Below, in pieces: positions 36,123 through 44,784 of a stretch of 64,000 nt of DNA (position 1 is its first letter; each line of letters begins with the position of its first letter). The translations under genes and the position numbers were made by a program. The notes under the pieces were generated by a model, which was not told the DNA's origin, did no database searches, and saw only the letters and a list, made by a program, of their open reading frames with translations. Origin of the DNA: Flavobacterium psychraerolatum (GTDB taxonomy: Bacteria; Bacteroidota; Bacteroidia; Flavobacteriales; Flavobacteriaceae); the NCBI RefSeq assembly GCF_025960985.1, contig NZ_JAOQMX010000009.1, positions 29,747-93,746 of the forward strand. The letters are read 5' to 3'.

Positions 36123-37640
36123 ATGAATTTGAAAACAACACTGACACTTACGTTAGCTTCCTTTTTTCTGATGTCCTGTTTTGCGGCAAAACCAGTGGCA
36201 ATAGAAGATAGCTTGGTAAAAAGTAAAGGAGCTAACCAAAAACTACCGAATCTAATTATTATTCATACCGATGAGCATAATTTTCGAACGCTAAGTTGTT
36301 ACCAAAAATTACTTTCAGAAGATCAAGCTTTTGTTTGGGGAAAAGGCAATAATTCCAAAACTCCCAACATTGATAAATTGGCAGACGGCGGTGCAATTTG
36401 TACCAGTTATTACGCATCCTCGCCAGTATGTACGCCATCTAGAGCGTCTTTGGTGACCGGTTTGTATCCGCAAGCGACAGGTGCACCCAAAAACGGACTT
36501 CATTTGAAGAAAGGAATACCAACTTTTGCCTCTATTTTAAAAGACAATGGTTATGCGACTTCCTATGTAGGGAAATGGCATTTGGCAGGAAATGGAACAT
36601 ACGCTTTTGGAATTGAATATAATGCAGGTTTTCAAGATAATCGCTATATGATGGACGGCGGGCATGCTCCTTATTTTCATTTAGAAGGTGATAAGGTATC
36701 TGCTGTCAATCAAAACCAAATTAATAAATTCCCTAAGGAAGAACTAATTCATGTAACCGATTTTTTCACAGACAAAGCGCTGGATATTTTGGAGCGTGAC
36801 AAGAAGAAACCTTTTGCCTTAATGGTGTCTATTCCAGATCCACATACTCCTGATTACGCAAAACCTCCGTATCATACCATGTATGAAAATTTAAACATTA
36901 AAGCGCCTAAGACAATGGCAGCAGAATATACTGCCATCAAACCATCATGGGCTAAGGACGGCGAAGATAAAGGAGATACTAATGAAGCAAGTGGAAAAAA
37001 ATCTTTTGCCAAAGACAAAGACGCTTTAAAACAGTATTTCGGTATGGTAAGCCATATCGATGATAGTGTAGGTCGAATTCTTAAATTTTTGGAGGATAAT
37101 AATTTAACCGAAAATACAATTGTTGTCTTTACTTCAGACCATGGTGATATGTTTTTTGAACATAATCGTGTAAACAAAGGAGTCCCTTACGAAGCCTCTG
37201 CTCGTATTCCATTTGTAATCCGTTATCCAGATAAAATTCCAGCGGGTAAAGTGATTAATACGGCTTACACCAATGTTGATTTTGCACCAACAATCTTGAG
37301 TATTATGGGAATAAAAACTAAAGCTAAGTTTGATGGTTTAGACAGTTCGGATGATTTTTTAAACGATAAAAAAGTAATTGATAGTGATAGAATAACCTAT
37401 TTTGCTAAATCTGGTGGATGGTGGGTAGCAGCAGTCAATGATGGCTATAAATTGATAATTGATAAAAATGAGCGTCCTTATTTATTTGACTTAACAAAAG
37501 ATCCAGACGAGTTGACCAATTTCTACAATGATAAAAATTATAAAGCGATTGCTCAAAAGATGCAAACAGAATTGTTCAAACAGCTAGTAAAATATGATGA
37601 GCCTGGTTTGAAAATGAGTAAACCTTACATTACAAAATAA
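36123..37640 (+). CDS. S1-family sulfatase, probable lipoprotein
   Basis: The product has 505 residues and a lipoprotein-type signal ending at Cys19 (FFLMSC), so it is probably membrane-anchored. S1 landmarks are IIIHTDEHNFRTLSCY (Asp50, Glu51 as metal-site start), CTPSRASLVTG with Cys103 as formylglycine precursor, GKWHLAG near residue 150, SIPDPHTPDYAKPP near residue 240 and FTSDHGDMFFEHNRVNKG near residue 340. A Lys/Asp/Gly-rich insert (KDGEDKGDTNEASGKKSFAKDKD) sits at about 285-305. It is clearly different from the other two sulfatases in this locus, which fits a substrate with several sulfate positions. The exact S1 subfamily is not known to me; iota-carrageenan sulfatase (S1_19-like) is one possibility. 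Confidence 0.9.
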   Translation: MNLKTTLTLTLASFFLMSCFAAKPVAIEDSLVKSKGANQKLPNLIIIHTDEHNFRTLSCYQKLLSEDQAFVWGKGNNSKTPNIDKLADGGAICTSYYASSPVCTPSRASLVTGLYPQATGAPKNGLHLKKGIPTFASILKDNGYATSYVGKWHLAGNGTYAFGIEYNAGFQDNRYMMDGGHAPYFHLEGDKVSAVNQNQINKFPKEELIHVTDFFTDKALDILERDKKKPFALMVSIPDPHTPDYAKPPYHTMYENLNIKAPKTMAAEYTAIKPSWAKDGEDKGDTNEASGKKSFAKDKDALKQYFGMVSHIDDSVGRILKFLEDNNLTENTIVVFTSDHGDMFFEHNRVNKGVPYEASARIPFVIRYPDKIPAGKVINTAYTNVDFAPTILSIMGIKTKAKFDGLDSSDDFLNDKKVIDSDRITYFAKSGGWWVAAVNDGYKLIIDKNERPYLFDLTKDPDELTNFYNDKNYKAIAQKMQTELFKQLVKYDEPGLKMSKPYITK

Positions 37641-37749
37641 TGCATTTTAGTTTGTTTTAATGATGTCCACTCCATAATTTTTTTTAATCTAATAAGCCAA
37701 ATCCTGAGAATTTAGAAGGTTTGTCATTTATTTCGATTAAAGTATAATG

Positions 37750-37783
37750 AAAGGGATTTTTCTACGGATTAGTCCCTTTTTTT
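37750..37783 (+). terminator. Intrinsic terminator after the lipoprotein sulfatase
   Basis: AAAGGGA at 37750-37756 pairs with TCCCTTT at 37773-37779 around a 16-nt loop, followed by a T run. It lies 110 bp after the sulfatase stop and about 55 bp before the next gene. Confidence 0.6.
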
Positions 37784-37838
37784 ATTTGAATGTATTTGGT
37801 GAATAGTTATAACGATCGTGATTAGTAGTGAAATATAT

Positions 37839-40586
37839 ATGAAAAAAATAATAAGCTTATTAGTGATTTTTTTGAGTATCCAAAGCGTTCTAGCTGCAGA
37901 CGGAATTAAAAGTATTGAAACCGATTATACCATCATGAAAGTGAGGGTGACGAAGTATAAAAACACAACAAAAATTATAGGTTCCAGTTACGAGGGAACA
38001 GTCGTTTGTTATGATTATGATGGAAAGTTGCAGTGGAAGAACGAGCTTTCTGGTTTTATGAACAATGATATTTACTGTGCCGATATTGACAATGATGGTA
38101 AAGATGAGGTCTTGGCTCCAAATGCAGACGGAAACTTATATTGCCTTGATGATGATGGAAAGTTATTGTGGAAATTTAAAAAGAATTCGGCACCTATTTT
38201 GTCAGCGACTATGGTTGCTAAGGATAAAATAAACTATGTTGTTTGTGGCGGTTACGATAAGAATATTCATTATTTAACAGCGGATGGAAAATTATTAAAA
38301 TCCATTCCATCAGCTTCCTATAGTGTCGAAAATAAGTTTAAAGATCATGCCATCAATTACCTGAGAACGATTCAACAAAAAGGAAAAGATATTTTGGTGG
38401 CTTTAAGTGCTTTCAATACCAATTACGATCAAGGAGTTTTGTATTATTTTAATCCTTTAGAGAACAAACCTTATGCTTCTGACAAGATGAATGGTAAAGG
38501 TAAAGGAGGTTCATGTCCAGGAACCTTTGCGGTAAATGATTTGTTTCCAGCTAACACAGAAATAATTTTAGGAGGAAACGGATTGAATCAATTGGGAGTT
38601 TCTATAGCTTCTGTTGAAAAATTAACCAATGCTAAATTAGATTTAAAACTAAAAGAAAAATCAGATTTAGGAGCAGTAGGTTACCGTTTGGCATCTGCAG
38701 AGGCCATTCCAGATGCAAATAGTTTCAAATATTATGTGCTGTTTGGAAATAGAATGTTTTTAGTTTCTCCTGATAAAAATGGAGAGAAAATAGAGATTAT
38801 CGAAAGTAATTATGCTTTTAATGATATGTGTAAAGATGCGTCTACCAAAAAATTAATTTTAGGAAGTGCACAAAGTGGAGGTAGTTGTATTCATGTGATT
38901 GATTACACCAATAATAACTGGAAAAAGGATTTCGAAAAATTAAATCCTCCAGGAAAAATCGCCAAAATTCTTGAAAACACAAAAGATTTTAGTCTAAAAC
39001 TAAGAAAATTTAAAGCACCAAATTGGGAAAACCAAAAAGTCGCCGTAAAGGTTTTATCTTCTGGATTGAATAGAGAAGAAATAGATGCTTTGGCTAGAAT
39101 AAATGGTAAAAATCCAGTAATTATAGAGGAGGTTAAGAAATTATACCCACATGTCGAAAATTGGGATCGTTCTATTTTGGATAATAAAGTTTCAAGAGAA
39201 ACAAGGGATGATCGTAAGAAAGCCGATTTGACTAGTACGGAAGCATTTAGTTTATTCAAAAAGGGTTTAGATGATTCTAAATCAGGAATTCAGTATTGGC
39301 AAGGACACGGTAGAGATGTTTATTTCTATTCCTTATCAACTGTAAAAAAGGTAATTGATTATGCGGGAGCAAAAATAGTGATTCCAGTTTTTGCAGAATT
39401 GGAGCAACACGACAAAGATATTGAGTGGACGACAGAAAATTTCATCTATCCATTAGCAAGTCACTTACAGGGAACAAACAGTTTTTTTTCAATTAGAAAT
39501 AAAAATTTATTTTGGCAATCATCGGTTTATACACCGGCTTGGAAACGTTTGGTTTCTGGGGAGTTTGCCAATGTATTTGTGTCGTCTATGGAGGAATCCA
39601 ATAGCAAAACAATGGACATGAGTATTTCGGGTAGAATGGGTTTATGGGCTGCGGGTTCGATGAATCAATGGGGAAGCCGATTTACAAGAGACAATGCTTG
39701 TTATGATCGATTGAGGCAATTGTCTTATCAAAAAGTACCAAATCATGCGTTAAGAATGTTTGTACACCAAATTGCTAGTGGTGCTACCGTGGTTCACAAT
39801 ACGTCTGTAAATGAAGACTATCAAAAAGTATTGTGGGATATGATTGCAAAAGGAATTTTGTACGTTCCTACTCGTGAAGAAATCGTGAGTATTAACCCCG
39901 TTCATTTAAGTATTATAGATCCTGATTCTTTGTATTTAGAAGGGAATCACGTAAAAGATATAACCATTTATGATGAAAATTTCGAAAATGAAAATCCTAT
40001 GGTTATAGGTCGTACCACGGGCGTGTTTGCAGGTGCTCCTGTAACAGATTGGGATTTTTCTAGCTACGCATCAGGTGCCAAGGAACGCAGGTTAGAATTT
40101 TTACCGACCTATAGCAATGGAATGGTCTTGACAACGCCTCCGACAGATAAAAATTCTAAAAGAGGATTGTTGGAGAATCACTTAAACCCTATTTATAAAA
40201 ATAATGTAAAAGAATTTTTTACAGACGGTAGAAATTATTATTCGGATGCTAATAAAACAAAAAAATATAGAGCAGATGAGTATTACACAACAGTAAAAAA
40301 AGCGATAGAAGAAGGGACAAAAATAATGCCTCTAACTGTAGAAGGTCGTGTGGCATGGGTAGCGGCGCAAACAGCACCCACTCATTTGCGATTGACCTTG
40401 GTTGATGGTGGTTATGTAAATCCAGATGACCGCATGGTGACGGTTAATTTTCATACTGCAAAAGTGAAAAAAATCGTTAATTTGTTAACCAATGAAGAGG
40501 TGAAATTCACAGCCGAAAAAGCAACCATCACAGTACCTTGTGGGTTGTTTATGTTTCTGGATATTGAGTTAAAAGAAAAACTTTAA
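37839..40586 (+). CDS. Secreted beta-propeller enzyme, GH150-like (candidate lambda-carrageenase), paralogue of 3423-6344
   Basis: The chosen ATG gives 915 residues and a clean signal peptide (MKKIISLLVIFLSIQSVLA); the longer GTG-started frame from 37818 adds seven residues without signal character. Residues 20-380 hold propeller blades (GSSYEGTVVCYDYDGKLQW, DIDNDGKDEVLAPNADG, VCGGYDKNIHYL). The C-terminal domain shares many blocks with the protein at 3423: QGHGRDVY against GGHGNDPY, MSISGRMGLWAAGSM against LSLAGRMGVWASGAV, and WDFSSYASGAKERRLEF against WDFSKYAAGMKERRLNF. It lacks the CBM-like start of its paralogue and has no T9SS tail. Length and architecture fit GH150 lambda-carrageenases. 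Two copies in one locus may differ in the oligosaccharide size or sulfation they accept. Confidence 0.62.
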   Translation: MKKIISLLVIFLSIQSVLAADGIKSIETDYTIMKVRVTKYKNTTKIIGSSYEGTVVCYDYDGKLQWKNELSGFMNNDIYCADIDNDGKDEVLAPNADGNLYCLDDDGKLLWKFKKNSAPILSATMVAKDKINYVVCGGYDKNIHYLTADGKLLKSIPSASYSVENKFKDHAINYLRTIQQKGKDILVALSAFNTNYDQGVLYYFNPLENKPYASDKMNGKGKGGSCPGTFAVNDLFPANTEIILGGNGLNQLGVSIASVEKLTNAKLDLKLKEKSDLGAVGYRLASAEAIPDANSFKYYVLFGNRMFLVSPDKNGEKIEIIESNYAFNDMCKDASTKKLILGSAQSGGSCIHVIDYTNNNWKKDFEKLNPPGKIAKILENTKDFSLKLRKFKAPNWENQKVAVKVLSSGLNREEIDALARINGKNPVIIEEVKKLYPHVENWDRSILDNKVSRETRDDRKKADLTSTEAFSLFKKGLDDSKSGIQYWQGHGRDVYFYSLSTVKKVIDYAGAKIVIPVFAELEQHDKDIEWTTENFIYPLASHLQGTNSFFSIRNKNLFWQSSVYTPAWKRLVSGEFANVFVSSMEESNSKTMDMSISGRMGLWAAGSMNQWGSRFTRDNACYDRLRQLSYQKVPNHALRMFVHQIASGATVVHNTSVNEDYQKVLWDMIAKGILYVPTREEIVSINPVHLSIIDPDSLYLEGNHVKDITIYDENFENENPMVIGRTTGVFAGAPVTDWDFSSYASGAKERRLEFLPTYSNGMVLTTPPTDKNSKRGLLENHLNPIYKNNVKEFFTDGRNYYSDANKTKKYRADEYYTTVKKAIEEGTKIMPLTVEGRVAWVAAQTAPTHLRLTLVDGGYVNPDDRMVTVNFHTAKVKKIVNLLTNEEVKFTAEKATITVPCGLFMFLDIELKEKL

Positions 40587-40663
40587 AAAAAGAAGGTTCG
40601 AGATGAAATCAATTTATAAGAAGGTAAACTACAGTGGCTAGACTAATTTTTTAATTTCTATTT

Positions 40664-42241
40664 ATGTACATGAAAAAATATTTATTTCTTCCATTCTTAG
40701 TGTTTTTTCTCTTTGTAGTTTCAAATTCCAAAGGGCAAAAGAGCAATGCACCCAACGTTGTTTTAATCATGTTAGATGATTTGAATGACAATACAGGTTT
40801 TTTGAAAGGGCATCCACAAGTAAAAACACCAAATATGGATGAGTTAGCGCAACAAAGCGCTGTTTTTTACAACGCTCACGCCAATGCTCCAATTTGCGGT
40901 CCTTCACGGTCAAGTCTTTTGACAGGGATTTATCCTCATGTTTCTGGTAATTTTTGGTTTGACAAATGGTTTGAAAATCCTATTTTGAAAAATTGTAAAA
41001 GTCTGCCCGAGATTATGGGATTGAGCGGATACCAAACTTTTGGAACAGGAAAATTAATGCACGATGAAGTAGAAAGTATGTGGGGTCAATTTGGAATTCC
41101 AAATGATTTTGGACCCTATCCATTTGACGGGAAAAAGACGGTTGGTCATCCATCCGTTCCAGAAAAATTTAGAGAGTTGGGTAAAAATGATGGTTTATTC
41201 ACTTCATTGGCAGACGTTCCAGAAATACTACCTACCTCTGATGCGCCAGGTTACAAAGGTTGGAGAGATGTTAGAAACAAAAAACTTTTCAAATACGTCA
41301 ATGATGACGACAGGGATTTGATGAACGATGAATTGAGTGCAAACTGGGCAGTAGAAAAAATCGGATCATTAGAAAAAGCCAATGATGCAAAACCTTTCTT
41401 CTTGGCAGTTGGTTTTGTAAAACCACATACTCCTTTGGTTGCTCCGCAAAAGTATTTTGATATGTATCCATTAGAGACTCTCAAAATTCCAGAGATAAAA
41501 AAGAAAGACAAGGACGATTGTTACTACTTATCGACTTTTGATCGTTTTATACCACCATGGGCAACCTATTATACCGCTTTAAAAGACTCTTACAAAGGGG
41601 AAGATGAGGGATTAAAAAAATACTTGCAAGCCTATTTGGCTTGTGTAACCTTCGCTGATGATCAAGTGGGAAAAGTGATAGATGCTTTGAAAAAAAGTAA
41701 ATTTAATGATAATACGATAGTCATTTTGGTTAGTGATCACGGCTATAATCATGGTGAAAAAGATTTCCTGTATAAAAATAATTTATGGGAAAAAAGCACA
41801 AGAGTACCTCTCTTGATTCGAACTCCAAAAACGGTTGCAAAAGGTGGTGTGAAAGTCAATAACCCTGTTTCTTTGGTTGATATTTATCCTACCATAATGG
41901 ATTTATGTAATATTAAGGAAGCTAATATGAAAAATTCAAATGGAGCCCCATTAAGCGGTTTTAGTCTTAATCCTTTTATCGAAAGTGCTACAGGCAAAGG
42001 TTGGAAAGGACCAGAGGTAGCATTGACAGTAGTAAGAGGTGACTTTAAGAGTAAAGATAAAAAGAAGCAAAGTTATGCCGTAAGGTCCAAAGAGTATCGC
42101 TATATTTTATACGTTAACGGAAAAGAAGAATTATACCATAACGATAAGGATCCAAACGAATGGGATAATTTGGCAAATGACCCAAAATTTTCCAAAATTA
42201 AAATGGAGCTCAAAAAACAATTGCTCGCATTGATTAATTGA
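40664..42241 (+). CDS. S1-family sulfatase
   Basis: This 525-residue sulfatase has a signal peptide to about residue 24; an ATG two codons later (40670) is an equally good start. S1 marks are LIMLDDLNDNTGFLKGHP (Asp38, Asp39), CGPSRSSLLTG with Cys78 as formylglycine precursor, GTGKLMHDE, GFVKPHTPLVAPQKYFD near residue 250 and LVSDHGYNHGEKDFLYKNNLWEKS near residue 360. The DDxNDxxGFLxGHPQVKTPN type start is typical of choline-sulfatase/iduronate-like S1_7 members, which include sulfated-galactan enzymes. It lies 78 bp after the GH150-like gene. It is the third intact sulfatase of the locus and the last gene before the accessory island. Confidence 0.92.
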   Translation: MYMKKYLFLPFLVFFLFVVSNSKGQKSNAPNVVLIMLDDLNDNTGFLKGHPQVKTPNMDELAQQSAVFYNAHANAPICGPSRSSLLTGIYPHVSGNFWFDKWFENPILKNCKSLPEIMGLSGYQTFGTGKLMHDEVESMWGQFGIPNDFGPYPFDGKKTVGHPSVPEKFRELGKNDGLFTSLADVPEILPTSDAPGYKGWRDVRNKKLFKYVNDDDRDLMNDELSANWAVEKIGSLEKANDAKPFFLAVGFVKPHTPLVAPQKYFDMYPLETLKIPEIKKKDKDDCYYLSTFDRFIPPWATYYTALKDSYKGEDEGLKKYLQAYLACVTFADDQVGKVIDALKKSKFNDNTIVILVSDHGYNHGEKDFLYKNNLWEKSTRVPLLIRTPKTVAKGGVKVNNPVSLVDIYPTIMDLCNIKEANMKNSNGAPLSGFSLNPFIESATGKGWKGPEVALTVVRGDFKSKDKKKQSYAVRSKEYRYILYVNGKEELYHNDKDPNEWDNLANDPKFSKIKMELKKQLLALIN

Positions 42242-42283
42242 GACCAGAGAAGGAGTTTATAATTTACAAATATAATCCTTTGG

Positions 42284-42328
42284 GCGTGCCCCTTCGTAAT
42301 CCCGAAGCTTCGGAACTACCCCTCACGC
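42284..42328. repeat. Structured GC-richer intergenic element with nested palindrome
   Basis: GCGTG at 42284-42288 pairs with CACGC at 42324-42328, and between them CCGAAGCTTCGG (42302-42313) is a perfect 12-bp palindrome. The element is richer in GC than its surroundings and lies just after the sulfatase gene at the left edge of the accessory island. It resembles the GGGCGTGCCC-type repeats common in flavobacterial genomes, from memory. Confidence 0.45.
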
Positions 42329-42492
42329 AAACCAACTTTGACGCTATTTCACAAGTTTATTATTATACAAATGTACATGACCGACAAAGACATTTTAAAA
42401 ACGGATACTTAAATAATTCGATCCTTCTGAAAAGTTCTGGACTAAAATTGGATAAGTTGGTATTTTAATTTACGATTTGTAGGAATATTTTA

Positions 42493-42500
42493 TATATTTG
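42493..42500 (+). promoter_or_regulatory. Candidate -7 box for the SIR2-nuclease gene
   Basis: TATATTTG matches the Bacteroidota -7 consensus TAnnTTTG. A TTTG at 42476-42479 is only 13 nt upstream, closer than usual. Transcription from here would place the hairpin at 42515-42574 in the 5' leader. Confidence 0.35.
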
Positions 42501-42514
42501 AAAAAGAAATTAAA

Positions 42515-42574
42515 GCGAAACCAACCTTCGATTTTGCACCTAAATAGGAGTGGATAGGCTAAGGTTTGTTTCGC
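42515..42574 (+). repeat. 14-bp inverted repeat in the leader of the SIR2-nuclease gene
   Basis: The arms GCGAAACCAACCTT (42515-42528) and AAGGTTTGTTTCGC (42561-42574) are inverted copies with one mismatch and a 32-nt loop. The element ends 36 bp before the start codon. It could be a cassette boundary, an RNA element or an operator. The rest of the gap 42242-42610 shows no convincing gene. Confidence 0.5.
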
Positions 42575-42610
42575 ATATATACAAGTTATGCCTCATTATA
42601 AAAAACAGAA

Positions 42611-44110
42611 ATGCTAATAGACGACCTTTTAAAAAAAATAGACTTTAAAGACTCTAACAGAGGATATTATACATTTGAGACTTTTGTATTAAATTTATTA
42701 AAAGTTCATCAAGATAAAAATAACAAACCTTTTTTATCCCAACCAAGAAGAATAGGTTTTGATGCTTATGCACCTGAAGGAATTGAAAACATTAGTGGAG
42801 GAACTCAAATTGAAATTAAAATCAACATAGAGAGATTACCACCAAGAATGTTAATGGAACAAGTATTAAGAATACTGCAAAGAAATCCAGAAATAGAACC
42901 ATTTGAAAATATTCTTTTTATTACTTCAACTCCTATTTCTCCAAGATTTAGAGAAATGTTTGAAAAAAGAATGTTAGATCAAAACATACATTTTAAAGTT
43001 GTTCTATGGGGTTCCGAAGAAATAAATAAAATTGTTTCAAAAAATAAAAAAGAAGCAAATGATATTGCTAATAATTTATTTTCTCTTCGGATTGAATCTG
43101 CTGTTGTTCAAGTTTCAAAAGATTGGGAAAAAGAAAGGACCGAGAAAATTGAAATATTAAAGCTTTTATACAAAAAAGGACAATTTTCATTTTTTTTAGG
43201 TGCTGGAGTATCAAGTAGTGCAGGAATGCCTGATTGGAATACACTTCTTAATTCTTTATTTGTAACCTATTTGACGAATGAATTCGATAACGAAACTAAA
43301 ATATTAGACACTGATATAAATCAAATAGTTGAAAGACTTAATGAAATGGACGAACCTTCAGCATTGATGGCTGCAAGATATTTAAGAAAAGGATTAGATA
43401 ATAGTGTATCCGAATCAGAAATATTTAACAAAACTATTACGGAAAATTTATACAAATTAAGAGATGTTTCAAAAAAGATAGATTCGGATTTAATACTATC
43501 AATTACTGAAATGTGTATGCCACTTCGAACTGGAGCAAAAATAAAATCAGTCATTACATATAATTTTGACGATCTAATAGAAAGACAACTCGAAAAACAA
43601 TCGATCAGACATCATAGCATTTATACTGATAATGAATTTATTGATCCCGACGAACTTCCAATTTATCATGTCCATGGATTTTTACCCGAAGATGTTAAAG
43701 CATATGAATCTCTAGATAAATCTACTTTGGTTTTTTCTGAAGAAGGATACCACTTAATGTATTCAGACTCTTATCACTGGTCAAATCTTGTCCAACTTTC
43801 TAACTTGAGAGATAATAATTGTCTTATGGTTGGTCTTTCAATGACTGATCCAAACTTAAGAAGATTATTAGATATTTCTTCACGAAATAGTGATAAAACA
43901 AGACATTTTGCTTTTATGAAAAGATTGACAATTGATAGTTTTACAAGTAAAGAAGGCAAAAAAGTAATTGATAATATAGATGGAGCTAAAAAATTTTTAG
44001 ATAGACATCATAATTTGAATGAAGAAATAATGAGAGAGCTAGGTGTTTCAATCATTTGGTATACAGGCTACGATGAAATTCCAAAACTTTTAACTGAAAT
44101 TATTAAATAA
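42611..44110 (+). CDS. SIR2-domain protein with N-terminal PD-(D/E)xK nuclease-like domain, probable defence protein
   Basis: The 499-residue protein is cytoplasmic, with no signal or membrane segment. Residues 1-165 look like a restriction-endonuclease (Mrr-type) fold: a leading helix (YYTFETFVLNLL), then Asp51 in RIGFDAYAPEG and Glu68-Ile-Lys70 in TQIEIKI, the D...ExK set. Residues 190-499 are SIR2-like: NAD-binding FFLGAGVSSSAGMPDW (Gly197, Gly199, Ser201), TYNFDDLIE (Asn318, Asp320) where sirtuins have TQNxD, and catalytic-type His355 in YHVHGFL. SIR2 domains in several anti-phage systems destroy NAD after infection is sensed. Here a DNA-cutting or DNA-sensing domain is joined to one. It stands alone, next to a toxin-antitoxin-like pair and repeats. 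Domain calls are good; the defence role is inference. Confidence 0.8.
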   Translation: MLIDDLLKKIDFKDSNRGYYTFETFVLNLLKVHQDKNNKPFLSQPRRIGFDAYAPEGIENISGGTQIEIKINIERLPPRMLMEQVLRILQRNPEIEPFENILFITSTPISPRFREMFEKRMLDQNIHFKVVLWGSEEINKIVSKNKKEANDIANNLFSLRIESAVVQVSKDWEKERTEKIEILKLLYKKGQFSFFLGAGVSSSAGMPDWNTLLNSLFVTYLTNEFDNETKILDTDINQIVERLNEMDEPSALMAARYLRKGLDNSVSESEIFNKTITENLYKLRDVSKKIDSDLILSITEMCMPLRTGAKIKSVITYNFDDLIERQLEKQSIRHHSIYTDNEFIDPDELPIYHVHGFLPEDVKAYESLDKSTLVFSEEGYHLMYSDSYHWSNLVQLSNLRDNNCLMVGLSMTDPNLRRLLDISSRNSDKTRHFAFMKRLTIDSFTSKEGKKVIDNIDGAKKFLDRHHNLNEEIMRELGVSIIWYTGYDEIPKLLTEIIK

Positions 44111-44123
44111 AATAACGAGTCAT

Positions 44124-44278
44124 AACAGCAAAGATTTCGTTGGGCCTGAAAAGCCAACACCCGAGCGATAGCGAACGGACGTACTAATGAAACCGCGGTT
44201 GAACCCTTCGGCTATCGCTCAGGAGAAGCTCACCGCTATACTTCCGCCACTATGGGGATCTCGATAAACAAGTTTAGG
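44124..44278 (+). repeat. 155-bp direct repeat, copy A
   Basis: Copy A starts 14 bp after the SIR2 gene stop. It matches copy B (45283-45437) over 155 bp without gaps and with eight substitutions, about 95% identity. Inside are an inverted pair GAGCGATAGC/GCTATCGCTC, a GTTGGGC...GCCAAC hairpin and the palindrome AACCGCGGTT. The CTTCG-CT-CGCTCAGG core recalls widespread REP-like repeats. No open frame spans it. The DNA between it and 44536 shows another small hairpin (GTTTCCTC/GAGGAAAAC, 44296-44319) and a TATATTTG promoter-like box at 44399-44406, but no gene. Confidence 0.9.
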
Positions 44279-44535
44279 GATTATTAGGTAAAATAGTTTC
44301 CTCCAAACTAGAGGAAAACAGCTGATTGCGCGGTATTCATGTGATATGTTGCATACTTAAACATACAACTTTTCTGTCGAGTATTTCAATTATTTACTTA
44401 TATTTGGGAGAACTAAACGGAGGTTTTTTCACAGACTGACATAGGCGACAGCAGTCCGAAAATCTTAGAATTCACAACCATAAAGCTAAATCAACAGAAA
44501 AATTCAGTAAATTTGGAATATTAAATTAAAAAAAG

Positions 44536-44784
44536 ATGGCACAAATCATAACTATAGAATATCCTGACTCTTTAGCAAACTCAATGAGAATGAGTAAAAG
44601 CGAATTTGGAAGAGAAATTAAAATTTCTGGTCTTGTAAAGCTTTTCGAATTGGGGAAAATTTCATCTGGAACTGCCTCAAAAGTTTTACAAATGTCGAGA
44701 ATTGAGTTTTTGGAGTTATTAGCAAAATATAGTGTTGGATTTTTGAATGTTGAAGATTTAAATGAAGATTTTCAAAATGCTTAA
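44536..44784 (+). CDS. UPF0175 family small protein, probable antitoxin
   Basis: The product is 82 residues and matches the UPF0175 pattern: an N-terminal strand (QIITIEYPDSLANSM), SKSEFGREIKISGLVKLFELGKISSGTASKVLQMSRIEFLELLAKYSV in the centre and an acidic tail. UPF0175 proteins are small DNA-binding-like partners encoded with DUF3368 PIN-like nucleases. The helix-turn-helix-like segment GKISSGTASKVLQMSRIEF fits binding of the pair's own promoter. The next gene overlaps its end by 8 bp, so the two are translationally coupled. It lies between the two 155-bp repeats. Toxin-antitoxin function is known only as a family prediction. Confidence 0.85.
   Translation: MAQIITIEYPDSLANSMRMSKSEFGREIKISGLVKLFELGKISSGTASKVLQMSRIEFLELLAKYSVGFLNVEDLNEDFQNA

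Noticed and set aside
37818..37838. Upstream GTG start for the second GH150-like gene
   Set aside because: The ATG at 37839 opens a canonical Lys-rich signal peptide; the seven extra residues add nothing.
42238..42468. 76-codon plus-strand open frame after the last sulfatase
   Set aside because: It starts with TTG overlapping the sulfatase stop, has no recognisable domain and runs through a palindromic repeat, so it is probably chance.
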